From Halostella litorea (lineage in GTDB: Archaea; Halobacteriota; Halobacteria; Halobacteriales; Natronoarchaeaceae), in the NCBI RefSeq assembly GCF_004785955.1, contig NZ_SJER01000005.1, positions 279,463-343,462 on the forward strand: DNA of 64,000 nt. Direction: 5' to 3'. The stretch's first letter is position 1; each line of letters begins with the position of its first letter. Below are positions 12,164 through 20,847 of this stretch, piece by piece. A program made the translations under genes and the position numbers. Below the pieces are notes generated by a model. That model did not search any database, was not told where the DNA came from, and saw only the letters and a list, made by a program, of their open reading frames with translations.

Positions 12164-12616
12164 TCACCGGCGGCCGCGACGCTCCGCCAGTGTCCGACAC
12201 GCTTCGCGGGCACTCCCTAGCTCCAGGTGCTCCTCGTACTCGGCGAGCGGGACCCACTCCAGGTCCGCGAACCGCTCCCCGTCCTCGACCGTGTGGTCGG
12301 GCACCTCGCCGGTCCAGTCGGTCACGGCGTAGCAGTGGAACCAGAGGTCGAGTTCGTCGACCCGGTGCTCGCAGAGCTTCTCGACGGCGTCGACTTCGAC
12401 CCGGCCGGCGAACTCCTCGTCGACTTCGCGGTGGAGCGCGGCCAGCCGGTAGTCGTCGTACGTCGCGGCGTCCTTGTCGCGCTCCTCTATCTTCCCGTTC
12501 GGCACGAACGTCACCGTGCCGTCGCCGTCGGGCCGGTGTTCGATCAGGATCCGCTCGCCGTCGTAGAACAGGAACATCGCGCCTTCGAGGTAGCCGTCGC
12601 GGTACGAGTACGGCAT
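12164..12616 (-). CDS. Nudix hydrolase
   Basis: A 150-residue protein. Nudix enzymes cleave nucleoside diphosphates linked to another group and often clean up oxidised nucleotides or cofactors. The Nudix box is present in a stretched form: GKIEERD...LAALHREVDEEFAG (about residues 45-74), with REVDEE as the metal-binding core. The N-terminal strand AMFLFYDGERILIEHR and the C-terminal DLEWVPLAEYEEHLELG complete the fold. It ends a few bases from the convergent zinc-ribbon gene and follows the ligase gene on the same strand after about 50 bases. Substrate cannot be told from sequence. Confidence 0.85.
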   Translation of the reverse strand: MPYSYRDGYLEGAMFLFYDGERILIEHRPDGDGTVTFVPNGKIEERDKDAATYDDYRLAALHREVDEEFAGRVEVDAVEKLCEHRVDELDLWFHCYAVTDWTGEVPDHTVEDGERFADLEWVPLAEYEEHLELGSAREACRTLAERRGRR

Positions 12617-12668
12617 ACGATCCGTGCAAAGCGGCGTCGAATAGTCGTTCGGGAGGTGCGTTACCGTA

Positions 12669-14330
12669 TCACTGCTTCTCGGCCAGGCGCTCGACGCGCT
12701 CCAGCGAGTCGGCGTCCTCGGGGGTTACGTCGTCGCGCACCGCGAGGAAGCGCGGGAAGCGCAGCGCGTAGCCGGAGGAGTACGTGGGCGACTCCTGGAT
12801 CTCCTCGTAGCCGACCTCGAAGACGACGGCGGGCTCTATCGACACGTCCTGCCCGTCCTCCGACTCGACGTGGGGTTCGAGCAGGTCGGTCAGGTCCGCC
12901 AGTTCCTCGTCGGTGATGCCGGTCGCGACCTTCCCGATGGTCTCGTACCCGTCCGGCGTCCGCGCCGAGAGCAGGAACGTGCCGAGGTGGTTCGCGCGGC
13001 GGCCCTCGCCCCACTCCGCGCCGGTGACGACGAGGTCCAGCGTCTCCACGTCGGGCTTCCGCTTGCGCCAGTGCTTCCCCCGGCGGCCCGGCGAGTACGC
13101 CGACTCGGGGTCCTTGAGCATGATCCCCTCGTGGCCGGCCTCCAGCGACTCGGCCTCGATGTCGGCTATCTCGTCGGGGTCGTCCGTGACCCACAGCGTC
13201 GACAGCCCCTCGCCGTCCGGGAGAACCCGCTCCAGCCGTTCGTGGCGCTCGGACAGCGGCGTGTCGAGCAAGTCGTCGCCCGCGTGGTGGAGGCAGTCGA
13301 AGAAGACTGGGCGGACCTCGACCTCCTCGCGGGCGGCGGCGACGTCGTGCTTGCGGCGGAAGCGCCGCAGGACCTCCTGGAAGGGGAGCGGGTCGCCGCC
13401 GTCGTCGACCGCGACCACCTCGCCGTCGAGGATGACTGGGTCGTCGAGGCGCTCGTCGGCGAACTCGACGACCTCCGGGAGGGCGTCGGTCACGTCCTCC
13501 ATGTTCCGGGAGAAGACGCGGGTGTCGCCGCCGGGGTCGTGGTGGAGCGCGACCCGCGCGCCGTCGTACTTCCACTCGACGGCGGCGGCGTCCCAGTCCT
13601 CCAGCGCGCCGCTGACGGTGCCCGTCTGGGCGAGCATCGACTGGACCGGACGGCCCACTTCGAGGCGCATCGCGTCCAGCCCGTCGACCCCCTCGTCGCG
13701 GGCGACGACCGCGACCTCGCCGTAGTCGTTCGACACCTGTAGCGCGCGCTCGACGGCGTCGACGGGCACGTCGAACGCCTCGGCGGTCGCGTCCCGGACC
13801 GTGCCCTCGCCGACGCCGATCCGCATCTCCGAGAGGACGATCCGCGCGAGGTAGCGCGCCTCGTCGGGGGAACAGCGGTTGAACAGGCCGAACAGGAGGT
13901 CGATCTTCGCGTCCTGGCTCCCCGCGCCCTCGGTCGCGGCCAGCGCCGTCAGTTCCTCGGCCACCTCGCCGACCGTCAGGCCGTCGTCGCCGCCGCCGGC
14001 GAACGCCCCGAGGCCGCGCTGGCCGCCGAACTCGTAGCTCGCGGCCACCGCGCCGATCTCGCCGCGGTCGGCGAGGCGGTCCTCCACGTCGTCGGCCGAG
14101 ACGTTCCGCCCGGCGGCCCGGGCGATCGCCTCGTAGCAGTAGTTCGGCCCGATGTCGAGCGTCGTCGAGTCCCACGCCGGGAACGCCCGCCCCTGCACGA
14201 AGCGGGCGACGGTCGGCAGGTCGTCGCCGGCCGCACGCAGCAGGTCGGTGACCCGGTCGACGATCGCCAGGTCCGCCGTCTCCGCCTCTATCGCCGCCGC
14301 GCGGTCGGCGAACTCCTCGAACTCCATCAC
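12669..14330 (-). CDS. ligA: ATP-dependent DNA ligase
   Basis: A 553-residue archaeal/eukaryal type DNA ligase that seals nicks in replication and repair. The adenylated lysine is Lys254 in motif I, EWKYDGARV. Other motifs are visible: FSRNMEDVT, ILDGEVVAVD (motif IV region), GHEGIMLKDP and HWRKRKPD (motifs V-VI). An N-terminal helical DNA-binding domain precedes them (residues 1-230). The OB-fold C-terminus ends in a conserved region with YSSGYALRFPRFLAVRDD. Two start codons are adjacent (14330 and 14327); either is possible. Euryarchaea use this enzyme as the main replicative ligase. Confidence 0.95.
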   Translation of the reverse strand: MMEFEEFADRAAAIEAETADLAIVDRVTDLLRAAGDDLPTVARFVQGRAFPAWDSTTLDIGPNYCYEAIARAAGRNVSADDVEDRLADRGEIGAVAASYEFGGQRGLGAFAGGGDDGLTVGEVAEELTALAATEGAGSQDAKIDLLFGLFNRCSPDEARYLARIVLSEMRIGVGEGTVRDATAEAFDVPVDAVERALQVSNDYGEVAVVARDEGVDGLDAMRLEVGRPVQSMLAQTGTVSGALEDWDAAAVEWKYDGARVALHHDPGGDTRVFSRNMEDVTDALPEVVEFADERLDDPVILDGEVVAVDDGGDPLPFQEVLRRFRRKHDVAAAREEVEVRPVFFDCLHHAGDDLLDTPLSERHERLERVLPDGEGLSTLWVTDDPDEIADIEAESLEAGHEGIMLKDPESAYSPGRRGKHWRKRKPDVETLDLVVTGAEWGEGRRANHLGTFLLSARTPDGYETIGKVATGITDEELADLTDLLEPHVESEDGQDVSIEPAVVFEVGYEEIQESPTYSSGYALRFPRFLAVRDDVTPEDADSLERVERLAEKQ

Positions 14331-14432
14331 CGCCCGGTAGCGGGGGCTGGTAATTAAACGGCGCGGATGTCCGGCCGGCCACGATCCCGGTCAGCCACGG
14401 GTTTGAAGGGGAACGCCCGCTCACGGGGGCGT

Positions 14433-16022
14433 ATGACCGACGACCTCGCCGGGGCGGTCGACGACGTGCTGGACATCGACGCGGCGGAGTTCCAGGACCG
14501 CGTCGAGTCCGAGGCCGAGGTGATCGTCGACGAACTGCGGGCGGGCACCTTCGACAACCCGCAGGCGATCCTCGGCCTGGAGTACGAGTTCTACGCGGTC
14601 GCGGAGCCCCGGCCCGAGGCCCGCAAGTCCGGGGACGACAAGGGCGGCGGCGACGTCCCCACGCTGAAGCGGGTGCCCCGCCGCCTGCTCGAACTCATCG
14701 GCTTCGAGAAGGAACTGGGCCTGCACAACGCCGAGATGACCGTCAGCCCCCAGCCGATGAACGCACACGGCCTGGCCGCTCAGGAGGCGGAGGTGAAAGC
14801 CCGGCTGGCGACGGCGCTGGACACGACGAGCGCGGAGGGGATGCGCCTCGTCAGCGACGGCATGTGGACGATCCCCCCGGAGGGCGAGACGGCGTCGTCC
14901 TACCTCACCGACAGCGTCGAGGACCGCGGCGTCCGCGTCGCCTCCAACATGAGCGACTCCGTGCGCTACCACGCGATGGCCAACACCGAGCGCGCGACGG
15001 CCGCGGGGATGCACGTCGACGCGCCCCACGTCACGCTGGACGCCGACACCGTGATGCCCGAGAGCCTCATCACGTCGATCCAGCCCCACTACCAAGTGCC
15101 CCAAGCCGTCGACCTGCCGGAGTACTTCCGGTACGCGCTCCGGATCGCCGGCCCGGTGCTCGCGCTCTGTGTCAACTCCCCGTTTTTCCCCCCGGACCTG
15201 TACGACGACGACGCCGACCCGGAGGCGATCCTCTCGGACGCGTGGATGGAACACCGGATCAGCGTGTTCGAGACGGTGCTGAACGCCGAGCACGACACCG
15301 CCGGCAAGGTGCGGTTCCCCCGCGACGTCGAGAGCGTCGAGGACGCCGTCTACCGGATCGCAGAGGACGACACGCTCGTCCCGATGCCCGTCGAGGAGGG
15401 CGACCGCTTCGACGACAAGTTCGCCCACTTCCGGCTGAAACACGGCACGTTCTGGCGCTGGGTCCGGCCGGTGTTCGGCGGGCCGGACCGCTCGTCGGCC
15501 AACGCCCGCATCGAGTTCCGGCCGGTGCCCGCCCAGCCGACCGTCCGGGACTCCGTCGCCGTCCTCGCGATGTTCGCGGGGCTGATGGAGAGCCTGCCGC
15601 GGCTCGAACACCCCGTCACGGAACTGGACTGGGAGACGGCCCGCGACAACTTCTACGCCGCGATGCGGGACGGCATCAACGCGGACGTACGCTGGATCCC
15701 CAACGACGGCCGGGAGACGAGCGACTTCGAGGCCGTCTACGCCGACCTGTTCGACCACGCCGAGGCCGGCCTCCAGGCCCGCGGCCTCTCGGACGAGGAG
15801 GCCGCGAAGTACCTCTGGCCGCTCCGCCAGCGCGCGCGCCACCGGCTGACGCCGGCGGCGTGGAAACACGAGCAGGTTCGGAGCCGGCTGTACGACGGCG
15901 AGACGTTCGAGGCGGCCGTCCACGGCATGCAGCGGGAGTACGTCGACCGGCAGCGCGGGACGCTGATCGAGGGGAGCTTCGCGGACTGGGTCGACGACAG
16001 CCGCCTAGCCGGAAGCGATTAG
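14433..16022 (+). CDS. Glutamate-cysteine ligase-like protein (GCS2 / carboxylate-amine ligase superfamily)
   Basis: A 529-residue protein. GLEYEFYAVAEPR near residue 50 and LHNAEMTVSPQPMNAHG match the substrate and metal-binding start of the GCS2 fold, in which Glu residues hold Mg-ATP. Later segments RIEFRPVPAQPTVRDSVAVLAMFAGLM carry the conserved Glu-Arg. Established knowledge: haloarchaea make gamma-glutamylcysteine as their main thiol, using a GCS-type enzyme. Whether this protein is that enzyme or a paralogue with other amine and acid substrates cannot be decided here, so no symbol is given. I use ATG 14433, where folded sequence begins. cofD follows 24 bases later. Confidence 0.7.
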   Translation: MTDDLAGAVDDVLDIDAAEFQDRVESEAEVIVDELRAGTFDNPQAILGLEYEFYAVAEPRPEARKSGDDKGGGDVPTLKRVPRRLLELIGFEKELGLHNAEMTVSPQPMNAHGLAAQEAEVKARLATALDTTSAEGMRLVSDGMWTIPPEGETASSYLTDSVEDRGVRVASNMSDSVRYHAMANTERATAAGMHVDAPHVTLDADTVMPESLITSIQPHYQVPQAVDLPEYFRYALRIAGPVLALCVNSPFFPPDLYDDDADPEAILSDAWMEHRISVFETVLNAEHDTAGKVRFPRDVESVEDAVYRIAEDDTLVPMPVEEGDRFDDKFAHFRLKHGTFWRWVRPVFGGPDRSSANARIEFRPVPAQPTVRDSVAVLAMFAGLMESLPRLEHPVTELDWETARDNFYAAMRDGINADVRWIPNDGRETSDFEAVYADLFDHAEAGLQARGLSDEEAAKYLWPLRQRARHRLTPAAWKHEQVRSRLYDGETFEAAVHGMQREYVDRQRGTLIEGSFADWVDDSRLAGSD

Positions 16023-16046
16023 GCACCCGGGTGAAATACCCGGAGT

Positions 16047-17036
16047 ATGGTGACGTTTCTCTCCGGGGGGACGGGCACGCCGAAGCTGCTGGACGGCGCG
16101 GCGGCGGCGTTCTCCCCCGAGGACACGACGGTCGTCGCGAACACCGGCGACGACGTCGAACTCGGGGGGCTGCTCGTCTGTCCGGACCTCGATACGCTGA
16201 TCTTCCAGGGCGCGGGCCTGCTCGACCGGGACACCTGGTGGGGGATCGGCGGCGACACGGAGCGCACCCACGACGCGCTCGGCGACATCGCCGGCGCGCT
16301 GGGCCTTGAGACGGGGCCGCAGTACCTCCCCGACGAGCGGCAGACGGAGGGCCGGCACCTCGCCGCGTGGCGGCGCTTCTCCGGCGTCGCGGAGTTCATG
16401 ACCATCGGCGACCGGGACCGCGCGGTCCACATCACGCGGACGAGTCTCCTCGACGAGGGCCGCACGCTCTCGGAAGTGACCGACCGGTTCGCCGACGGGT
16501 TCGACCTCGCCGTCGACCTGCTCCCGATGAGCGACGACCCCGTGGCGAGCCTCGTCCACACGCCCGGGGGCAAACAGCACTTCCAGGAGTTCTGGGTGGC
16601 GAACCGCGGCGAACCCGAGGTCGAGCAGGTGGAGTTCCGCGGGGCGTCCGAGGCCGACCCCGCGCCGGGCGTGCTGGAGGCCCTGCAGGACGACGTGGTA
16701 ATCGGGCCGTCGAACCCCGTCACGAGCATCGGCCCGATGCTCTCCATCGACGGCGTCGGCGAAGCGCTGCGCGAGACGAAAGTCGTCGCCGTCTCGCCGT
16801 TCGTCGAGGACGAGGTGTTCTCGGGTCCGGCCGGGAAGCTCATGGAGGCGGTCGGCGGCGAGGCGTCGACGGCAGGGCTGAAGACGGCCTACCCCTTCGC
16901 CGACGCGTTCGTGCTGGACGAGGCCGACGGCACGGAGTTCGAGGAGCCGGTCGTCAGAACCGACACCGAGATGAACGGGCCCGAGGACGCCGCCCGGGTC
17001 GCGAGGGCGGCGGCGGAGGCCCTGGAGGCGGCGTGA
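16047..17036 (+). CDS. cofD: 2-phospho-L-lactate transferase CofD
   Basis: A 329-residue enzyme that joins lactyl-2-phosphate (or a related activated group) to the deazaflavin Fo, making coenzyme F420-0. The signature N-terminus [13 protein letters not shown] and the [22 protein letters not shown] block (Fo and metal site) are complete, and [15 protein letters not shown] lies near residue 225. This indicates the organism makes F420, as other haloarchaea do. The stop codon TGA overlaps the ATG of the next gene by one base (TGATG), so the two are probably translated together. Confidence 0.95.
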   Translation: MVTFLSGGTGTPKLLDGAAAAFSPEDTTVVANTGDDVELGGLLVCPDLDTLIFQGAGLLDRDTWWGIGGDTERTHDALGDIAGALGLETGPQYLPDERQTEGRHLAAWRRFSGVAEFMTIGDRDRAVHITRTSLLDEGRTLSEVTDRFADGFDLAVDLLPMSDDPVASLVHTPGGKQHFQEFWVANRGEPEVEQVEFRGASEADPAPGVLEALQDDVVIGPSNPVTSIGPMLSIDGVGEALRETKVVAVSPFVEDEVFSGPAGKLMEAVGGEASTAGLKTAYPFADAFVLDEADGTEFEEPVVRTDTEMNGPEDAARVARAAAEALEAA

Positions 17037-17785
17037 TGTTCCGGCCGCGACTCGCGCTCGCCAGCCTCAGCGGCGAAGCGGACGCCGACTGGGCGCTGGC
17101 GGCCGCGGACCACGTCGGCGCGGCGTTCCTCGGCGGGATCGCACTCGATGAAGCGTCCCGCGAGGCCGCCCGCGAGATGGTCGCCGACCGGGACAGGAAC
17201 GAGTTCCTGCCGCCGGACCCCATCGCGTTCGTCGACGACCAGCTGGCCGAACTCGACGGCGCGCCGGTCCGGGCGGGGGTCAACGTCCGGAGCGCCACCG
17301 TCGAGCCGATCCGGGACGCCGCCCGGATCTGTGCCGACCACGACGCCGTTCTCGAGATAAACGCCCACTGCCGGCAGGAGGAGCTCTGTGCCGCCGGCTG
17401 CGGGCAGACACTTCTCCGGGACGCCGACCGCCTCTGCGAGTACGTCCGCGCGGCCAGCGACGCCGGCGCGACGGTGAGCGTGAAGGTCCGGACGGAGGTG
17501 CCGGGGGTCGACCTGCCGGAGACCGCCCGCCGTGTCGCCGAGGCGGGGGCCGACGCCGTCCACGTCGACGCGATGGACTCCGAGGCGGTCGTCGCGGACG
17601 TGGTCGACCGCGCCGACGCGTTCGTGATCGCCAACAACGGGGTCCGGGACCGCGAAAGCGTCGCGGAGTACGTCGACCACGGCGCGGACGCGGTGAGCGT
17701 CGGGCGGCCGAGCGACGACCCCGAGGTGCTCGCGCGCGTCCGGGCGGCAATCGAGGACGTAGTCGCCGCGGAGGCCCACTCCTAA
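17036..17785 (+). CDS. Dus-like TIM-barrel protein coupled to cofD
   Basis: A 249-residue TIM barrel resembling tRNA-dihydrouridine synthases and the methanogenesis-marker-9 type proteins. Visible signatures are EINAHCRQEELCAAGCGQTLL (cysteine-rich active-site region near residue 107-127), VSVKVRTEVPGVDL, DAVHVDAMDSE, and VIANNGVRDRESVAEYVDHGADAVSVGRP, the usual FMN-phosphate strand. True Dus enzymes are longer and carry an RNA-binding domain that is missing here. Its overlap with cofD suggests a flavin or F420-linked role, but that is inference from position. Confidence 0.7.
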   Translation: MFRPRLALASLSGEADADWALAAADHVGAAFLGGIALDEASREAAREMVADRDRNEFLPPDPIAFVDDQLAELDGAPVRAGVNVRSATVEPIRDAARICADHDAVLEINAHCRQEELCAAGCGQTLLRDADRLCEYVRAASDAGATVSVKVRTEVPGVDLPETARRVAEAGADAVHVDAMDSEAVVADVVDRADAFVIANNGVRDRESVAEYVDHGADAVSVGRPSDDPEVLARVRAAIEDVVAAEAHS

Positions 17786-17811
17786 GTGGGACCGGCGGCA
17801 ACCTACCGCCC

Positions 17812-18645
17812 ATGAGAACGCCGGCGCAGAACGCGGAACTCGCCCTCCTGCTCGAAGTCGCCGGGACCCCCAAGCCCGGCAACGTCGACCGCGAGCGGGA
17901 GTACCCCGACCTCCGGTTCGAACACTTCCTCGCGGGCGCGGTCGGCGCGCGGGACGGCCTCGACGCCGCGGCCGACGGCGCGGCGGTCGGCGAGGCGTTC
18001 GAGCGCGCGGTCGACGGGATGAGCGACCAGCGCGGCGGCAACACGCAGTTCGGCGCGCTGCTTTTGCTCGTCCCGCTGGTCCGGGCAGCCGACGACCTCA
18101 CGCCCGAGGGGGCCACCGCGGTCGTGGAGGACACCACCGTCGAGGACGCCGCCGACTTCTACCGCGCGTTCGACCACGTCGACGTCGACGCCGGGGACCT
18201 CCCGGAGGACGCCGAGGCGCTGGACGTCCGCCGCGGGAGCGACGCGGTCCCGGACATCCGCGAGCGGGGGCTGACGCTGTACGACGTGATGACCGAGAGC
18301 GCGGACCGCGACGGCGTCGCCCGCGAGTGGGTCGGCGGCTTCGAGCGGACGTTCCGCGCCGCCGACCGCATCGCGGCGGGCGACGGTCCGCTCCCCGGCC
18401 GGGCCGCGGACACCTTCCTCTGGCTGCTGTCGCGGCGGCCGGACACGTTCGTCGCCAAGCAACACGGCCCCGAAGCCGCCCGCAGCGTGATGGTGCGCGC
18501 ACAGGAGGCCCGCGAGGGCGGCCCCGACCTCGTCGCCGCCTTCGCCGACTCGCTGGTGGAGTCGGGCGTCAACCCCGGGACGACCGCGGACCTGGTCGCG
18601 GGGGCGCTGTTCGTCGCGCTCGAACGGGACGGTGTCGCGGTGTGA
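17812..18645 (+). CDS. Triphosphoribosyl-dephospho-CoA synthase family protein (CitG-like)
   Basis: A 277-residue helical protein of the CitG/MdcB family. Signatures are TPKPGNVDR near the N-terminus (nucleotide-binding loop), RGGNTQFGALLLLVPL, and GVNPGTTADLVAGALFVALE near the C-terminus. In citrate lyase systems such enzymes make the 2'-(5''-triphosphoribosyl)-3'-dephospho-CoA precursor. No citrate or malonate lyase genes are nearby; in archaea and methylotrophic bacteria related genes instead travel with a DUF447 gene, as here, and have been linked to C1-cofactor loci. It overlaps that gene by GTGA. Confidence 0.75.
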   Translation: MRTPAQNAELALLLEVAGTPKPGNVDREREYPDLRFEHFLAGAVGARDGLDAAADGAAVGEAFERAVDGMSDQRGGNTQFGALLLLVPLVRAADDLTPEGATAVVEDTTVEDAADFYRAFDHVDVDAGDLPEDAEALDVRRGSDAVPDIRERGLTLYDVMTESADRDGVAREWVGGFERTFRAADRIAAGDGPLPGRAADTFLWLLSRRPDTFVAKQHGPEAARSVMVRAQEAREGGPDLVAAFADSLVESGVNPGTTADLVAGALFVALERDGVAV

Positions 18646-19232
18646 CCGCCGAGGAGTGGCCGGTCGACCTCGACGGCGTCACCGAGTCCGTCGTCACGAC
18701 GCTCGGCCCGAACGGCCGCTGGAACGCCGCCGCGCTCGGCCTGCACGCCGGCGACCCCGTCACCGCGACGACGTGGGGCAACACCCGCACGCGCCGGAAC
18801 TTCGACCGGCAGGGCGGGGGTTACGTCCAGTTCACGCGTGACCCCGTGTTGTTCGTCGAGGCCGCGCTGTCGATCCGCGAGACGGCCGACCCCGTGCTCG
18901 ACGCCGCGGACGCCTGGGTTGAAGTCGCGGCCGAGCGCGTCGGCGCCGGCGAGGACGGCGGGACGCGCTGGGAGCGGTGGGAACTCCGCCCGCTCGACGC
19001 CGGCGTCGAGCGCGAGGCCGTGCCGACGACGAACCGCGGCTACTACGCCGTCGTGGAGGCGACCGTCGCCGCCTCGCGCCTCGACGTGGATTCGTACGAC
19101 ACCGCCGCCCTGCGCGACCGCCTCGCGTACTTCGAGGAGGTGGTCGGGACCTGCGGCGGCGAGCGCGAGCGGGCGGCGTTCGACCGCCTGAACGAACTCG
19201 CGGGGTGGAAATCGCAGAACGAATCATTTTAG
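18642..19232 (+). CDS. DUF447 family protein
   Basis: A 196-residue protein starting at GTG 18642, four bases inside the end of the CitG-like gene. It opens LDGVTESVVTTLGPNGRWNAAALGLH and continues with TATTWGNTRTRRNFDRQGGGYVQFTRDPVLFVEAAL, a split-barrel pattern resembling small flavin-binding proteins. The conserved pairing of DUF447 with a CitG-like gene suggests both act on one nucleotide or flavin-type cofactor. The reaction is unknown. The start must be GTG because no ATG exists in frame before the conserved sequence. Confidence 0.75.
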   Translation: MTAEEWPVDLDGVTESVVTTLGPNGRWNAAALGLHAGDPVTATTWGNTRTRRNFDRQGGGYVQFTRDPVLFVEAALSIRETADPVLDAADAWVEVAAERVGAGEDGGTRWERWELRPLDAGVEREAVPTTNRGYYAVVEATVAASRLDVDSYDTAALRDRLAYFEEVVGTCGGERERAAFDRLNELAGWKSQNESF

Positions 19233-19255
19233 GGCCAGTCCGGGCAAGAACGGGT

Positions 19256-19447
19256 ATGCCGATCAAACCCGACTACGTCAAGAAGACCGGGAACGTGCTC
19301 CTGGAGCGATACCCGGAGGCGTTCAGCGCGGACTTCGAGCAGAACAAGGAGAGCGTCGAGGAGCTCACCAACATCGAGGCGAAGGGCGTCCGGAACCGCA
19401 TCGCCGGCTACGTCACGCGCAAGCAGGGCGCGACGGCGGAAGCGTAA
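19256..19447 (+). CDS. rps17e: 30S ribosomal protein S17e
   Basis: A 63-residue protein with full match to the archaeal S17e pattern: MPIKPDYVKKTGNVLLERYP, then FEQNKESVEELTNIEAKGVRNRIAGYVTRK. It is a small subunit protein found only in archaea and eukaryotes. Length is normal. It starts 23 bases after DUF447 and has an AT-rich block just upstream (AATCATTTTAG, about 19222-19232) that can act as its own promoter, overlapping the end of DUF447. Confidence 0.95.
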   Translation: MPIKPDYVKKTGNVLLERYPEAFSADFEQNKESVEELTNIEAKGVRNRIAGYVTRKQGATAEA

Positions 19448-19567
19448 TCCCGCGAGTTCTCGCCGCGCTCGCCGACCCGCGAGCGGCGGCTCCGTCCCGC
19501 GCTGGATCACCCGCAAAAGGTGGCCCCATCCAAACCGTTTTGCGTCGTCGTTGCCGAGGGTACGGCA

Positions 19568-20602
19568 ATGTCCGTACGAGTAGGCGTGCTTGGCGCGACC
19601 GGCGCGGTCGGCCAGCGACTCATCCAGCTGCTGGACCCCCACCCCGACTTCGAGATCGCAGCGCTCACCGCGAGCGAGAGCTCCGCGGGGAAACAGTACA
19701 GCGACGCGGCGAAGTGGCGCGTCGACAGCCCCATCCCGGAGGGCGTCGCCGACACCACGGTCGGCGCGACCGACCCCGAGGCGGTACCCGACGACGTGGA
19801 TCTCCTCTTCTCCTCGCTCCCCTCCAGCGTCGGCGAGGCGGTCGAACCCGCGTTCGCCGAGGCCGGCTACGTCGTCTCGTCGAACTCCTCGAACGCGCGG
19901 CTCGCCGACGACGTGCCGCTCGTCATCCCGGAGGTCAACCACGACCACCTCGACCTCATCGAGGTCCAGCGCGACGAGCGGGGCTGGGACGGCGCGCTCA
20001 TCAAGAACCCGAACTGCTCGACGATCACGATGGTGCCGACGCTGGGCGTCCTCGCCCAGTTCGGCCTGGAGAAGATAACCGTCTCGACCCTGCAGGCCGT
20101 CTCCGGCGCGGGGTACGACGGCGTCAGCTCCATGGAGATCATCGACAACGTCCTCCCGCACATCGGCGGCGAGGAGGAGAAGATGGAGACCGAGACCCGC
20201 AAGCTGCTCGGCGAGTTCGACGGCGCGGCGGTCGACTGGCACGACGTGGACGTGTCGGCCTCGTGTAACCGCGTCCCCACGCTCGACGGCCACCTCGAAA
20301 ACGTCTGGGCCGAGACGACCGAGGACGTGACGCCGGCGGAGGCCGAGGACGCGTTCCGCGACGCCCCCGGCCTCGACCTGCACTCCTCGCCGGAGAGCCT
20401 CATCCGCGTGTTCGAGGACCCGAACCGCCCCCAGCCCCGCCTCGACCGCAACGTCGAGAACGGGCAGGGGATCGCGGTCGGCCCCGTCCAGTCGACCAGC
20501 GACGGCCTGCAGTACGACTGCCTCGCGCACAACACCATCCGCGGCGCGGCCGGCGCGAGCGTGCTGAACGGGGAGCTTCTCCTCGACCAGGGCTACCTCT
20601 GA
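19568..20602 (+). CDS. asd: Aspartate-semialdehyde dehydrogenase
   Basis: A 344-residue enzyme that reduces aspartyl phosphate to aspartate semialdehyde with NADPH, on the way to threonine, methionine and lysine. VGVLGATGAVGQRLIQLL is the NADP fold; Cys150 in KNPNCSTITM is the catalytic nucleophile; the substrate segment VSGAGYDGVSSMEI and the basic HDVDVSASCNRVPTLDGH motif follow. Homology starts at ATG 19568, so the upstream in-frame codons are not used. The gene is monocistronic and convergent with a hydroxyacid dehydrogenase. Confidence 0.95.
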   Translation: MSVRVGVLGATGAVGQRLIQLLDPHPDFEIAALTASESSAGKQYSDAAKWRVDSPIPEGVADTTVGATDPEAVPDDVDLLFSSLPSSVGEAVEPAFAEAGYVVSSNSSNARLADDVPLVIPEVNHDHLDLIEVQRDERGWDGALIKNPNCSTITMVPTLGVLAQFGLEKITVSTLQAVSGAGYDGVSSMEIIDNVLPHIGGEEEKMETETRKLLGEFDGAAVDWHDVDVSASCNRVPTLDGHLENVWAETTEDVTPAEAEDAFRDAPGLDLHSSPESLIRVFEDPNRPQPRLDRNVENGQGIAVGPVQSTSDGLQYDCLAHNTIRGAAGASVLNGELLLDQGYL

Positions 20603-20652
20603 AAGCCCTCGGCGCTCCTTGGCAGTCGCGCCTCGCCCTTTCAATGTCCGCC

Positions 20653-20821
20653 GGAGGACGCTTCGCGTCCTCCGAGCCTTCGCTCACTTCGTTCGCGAAG
20701 ACGCCAACGAGCGCCGGAGGCGCTCGTTCCAGGCCCGCTAGTTTGCGCGAGCGCCAGCGGTCGCTGGCGCACGCTTCGAGCGCCTGCCCTCCCCCGCGGG
20801 CTGGCGATGAAACGCCAGCCC
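20653..20821. repeat. Array of four perfect hairpins plus a dispersed 31-base repeat between convergent genes
   Basis: Four perfect inverted repeats lie in a row: GGAGGACGC-TTC-GCGTCCTCC (20653-20673), AACGAGCGCC-GGA-GGCGCTCGTT (20706-20728), GCGCCAGCG-GT-CGCTGGCGC (20751-20770) and GGGCTGGCG-ATGAAA-CGCCAGCCC (20798-20821). Bases 20766-20796 (starting GGCGCACGCTTCGAGCG and ending CTCCCCCG) recur exactly at 58900-58930. The position between asd and a convergent gene fits a two-way terminator, but the second copy lies between divergent genes, so the shared part is a dispersed element. Confidence 0.7.
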
Positions 20822-20847
20822 GGCCGCGTGGGTGGGTCGGCGTGCTC

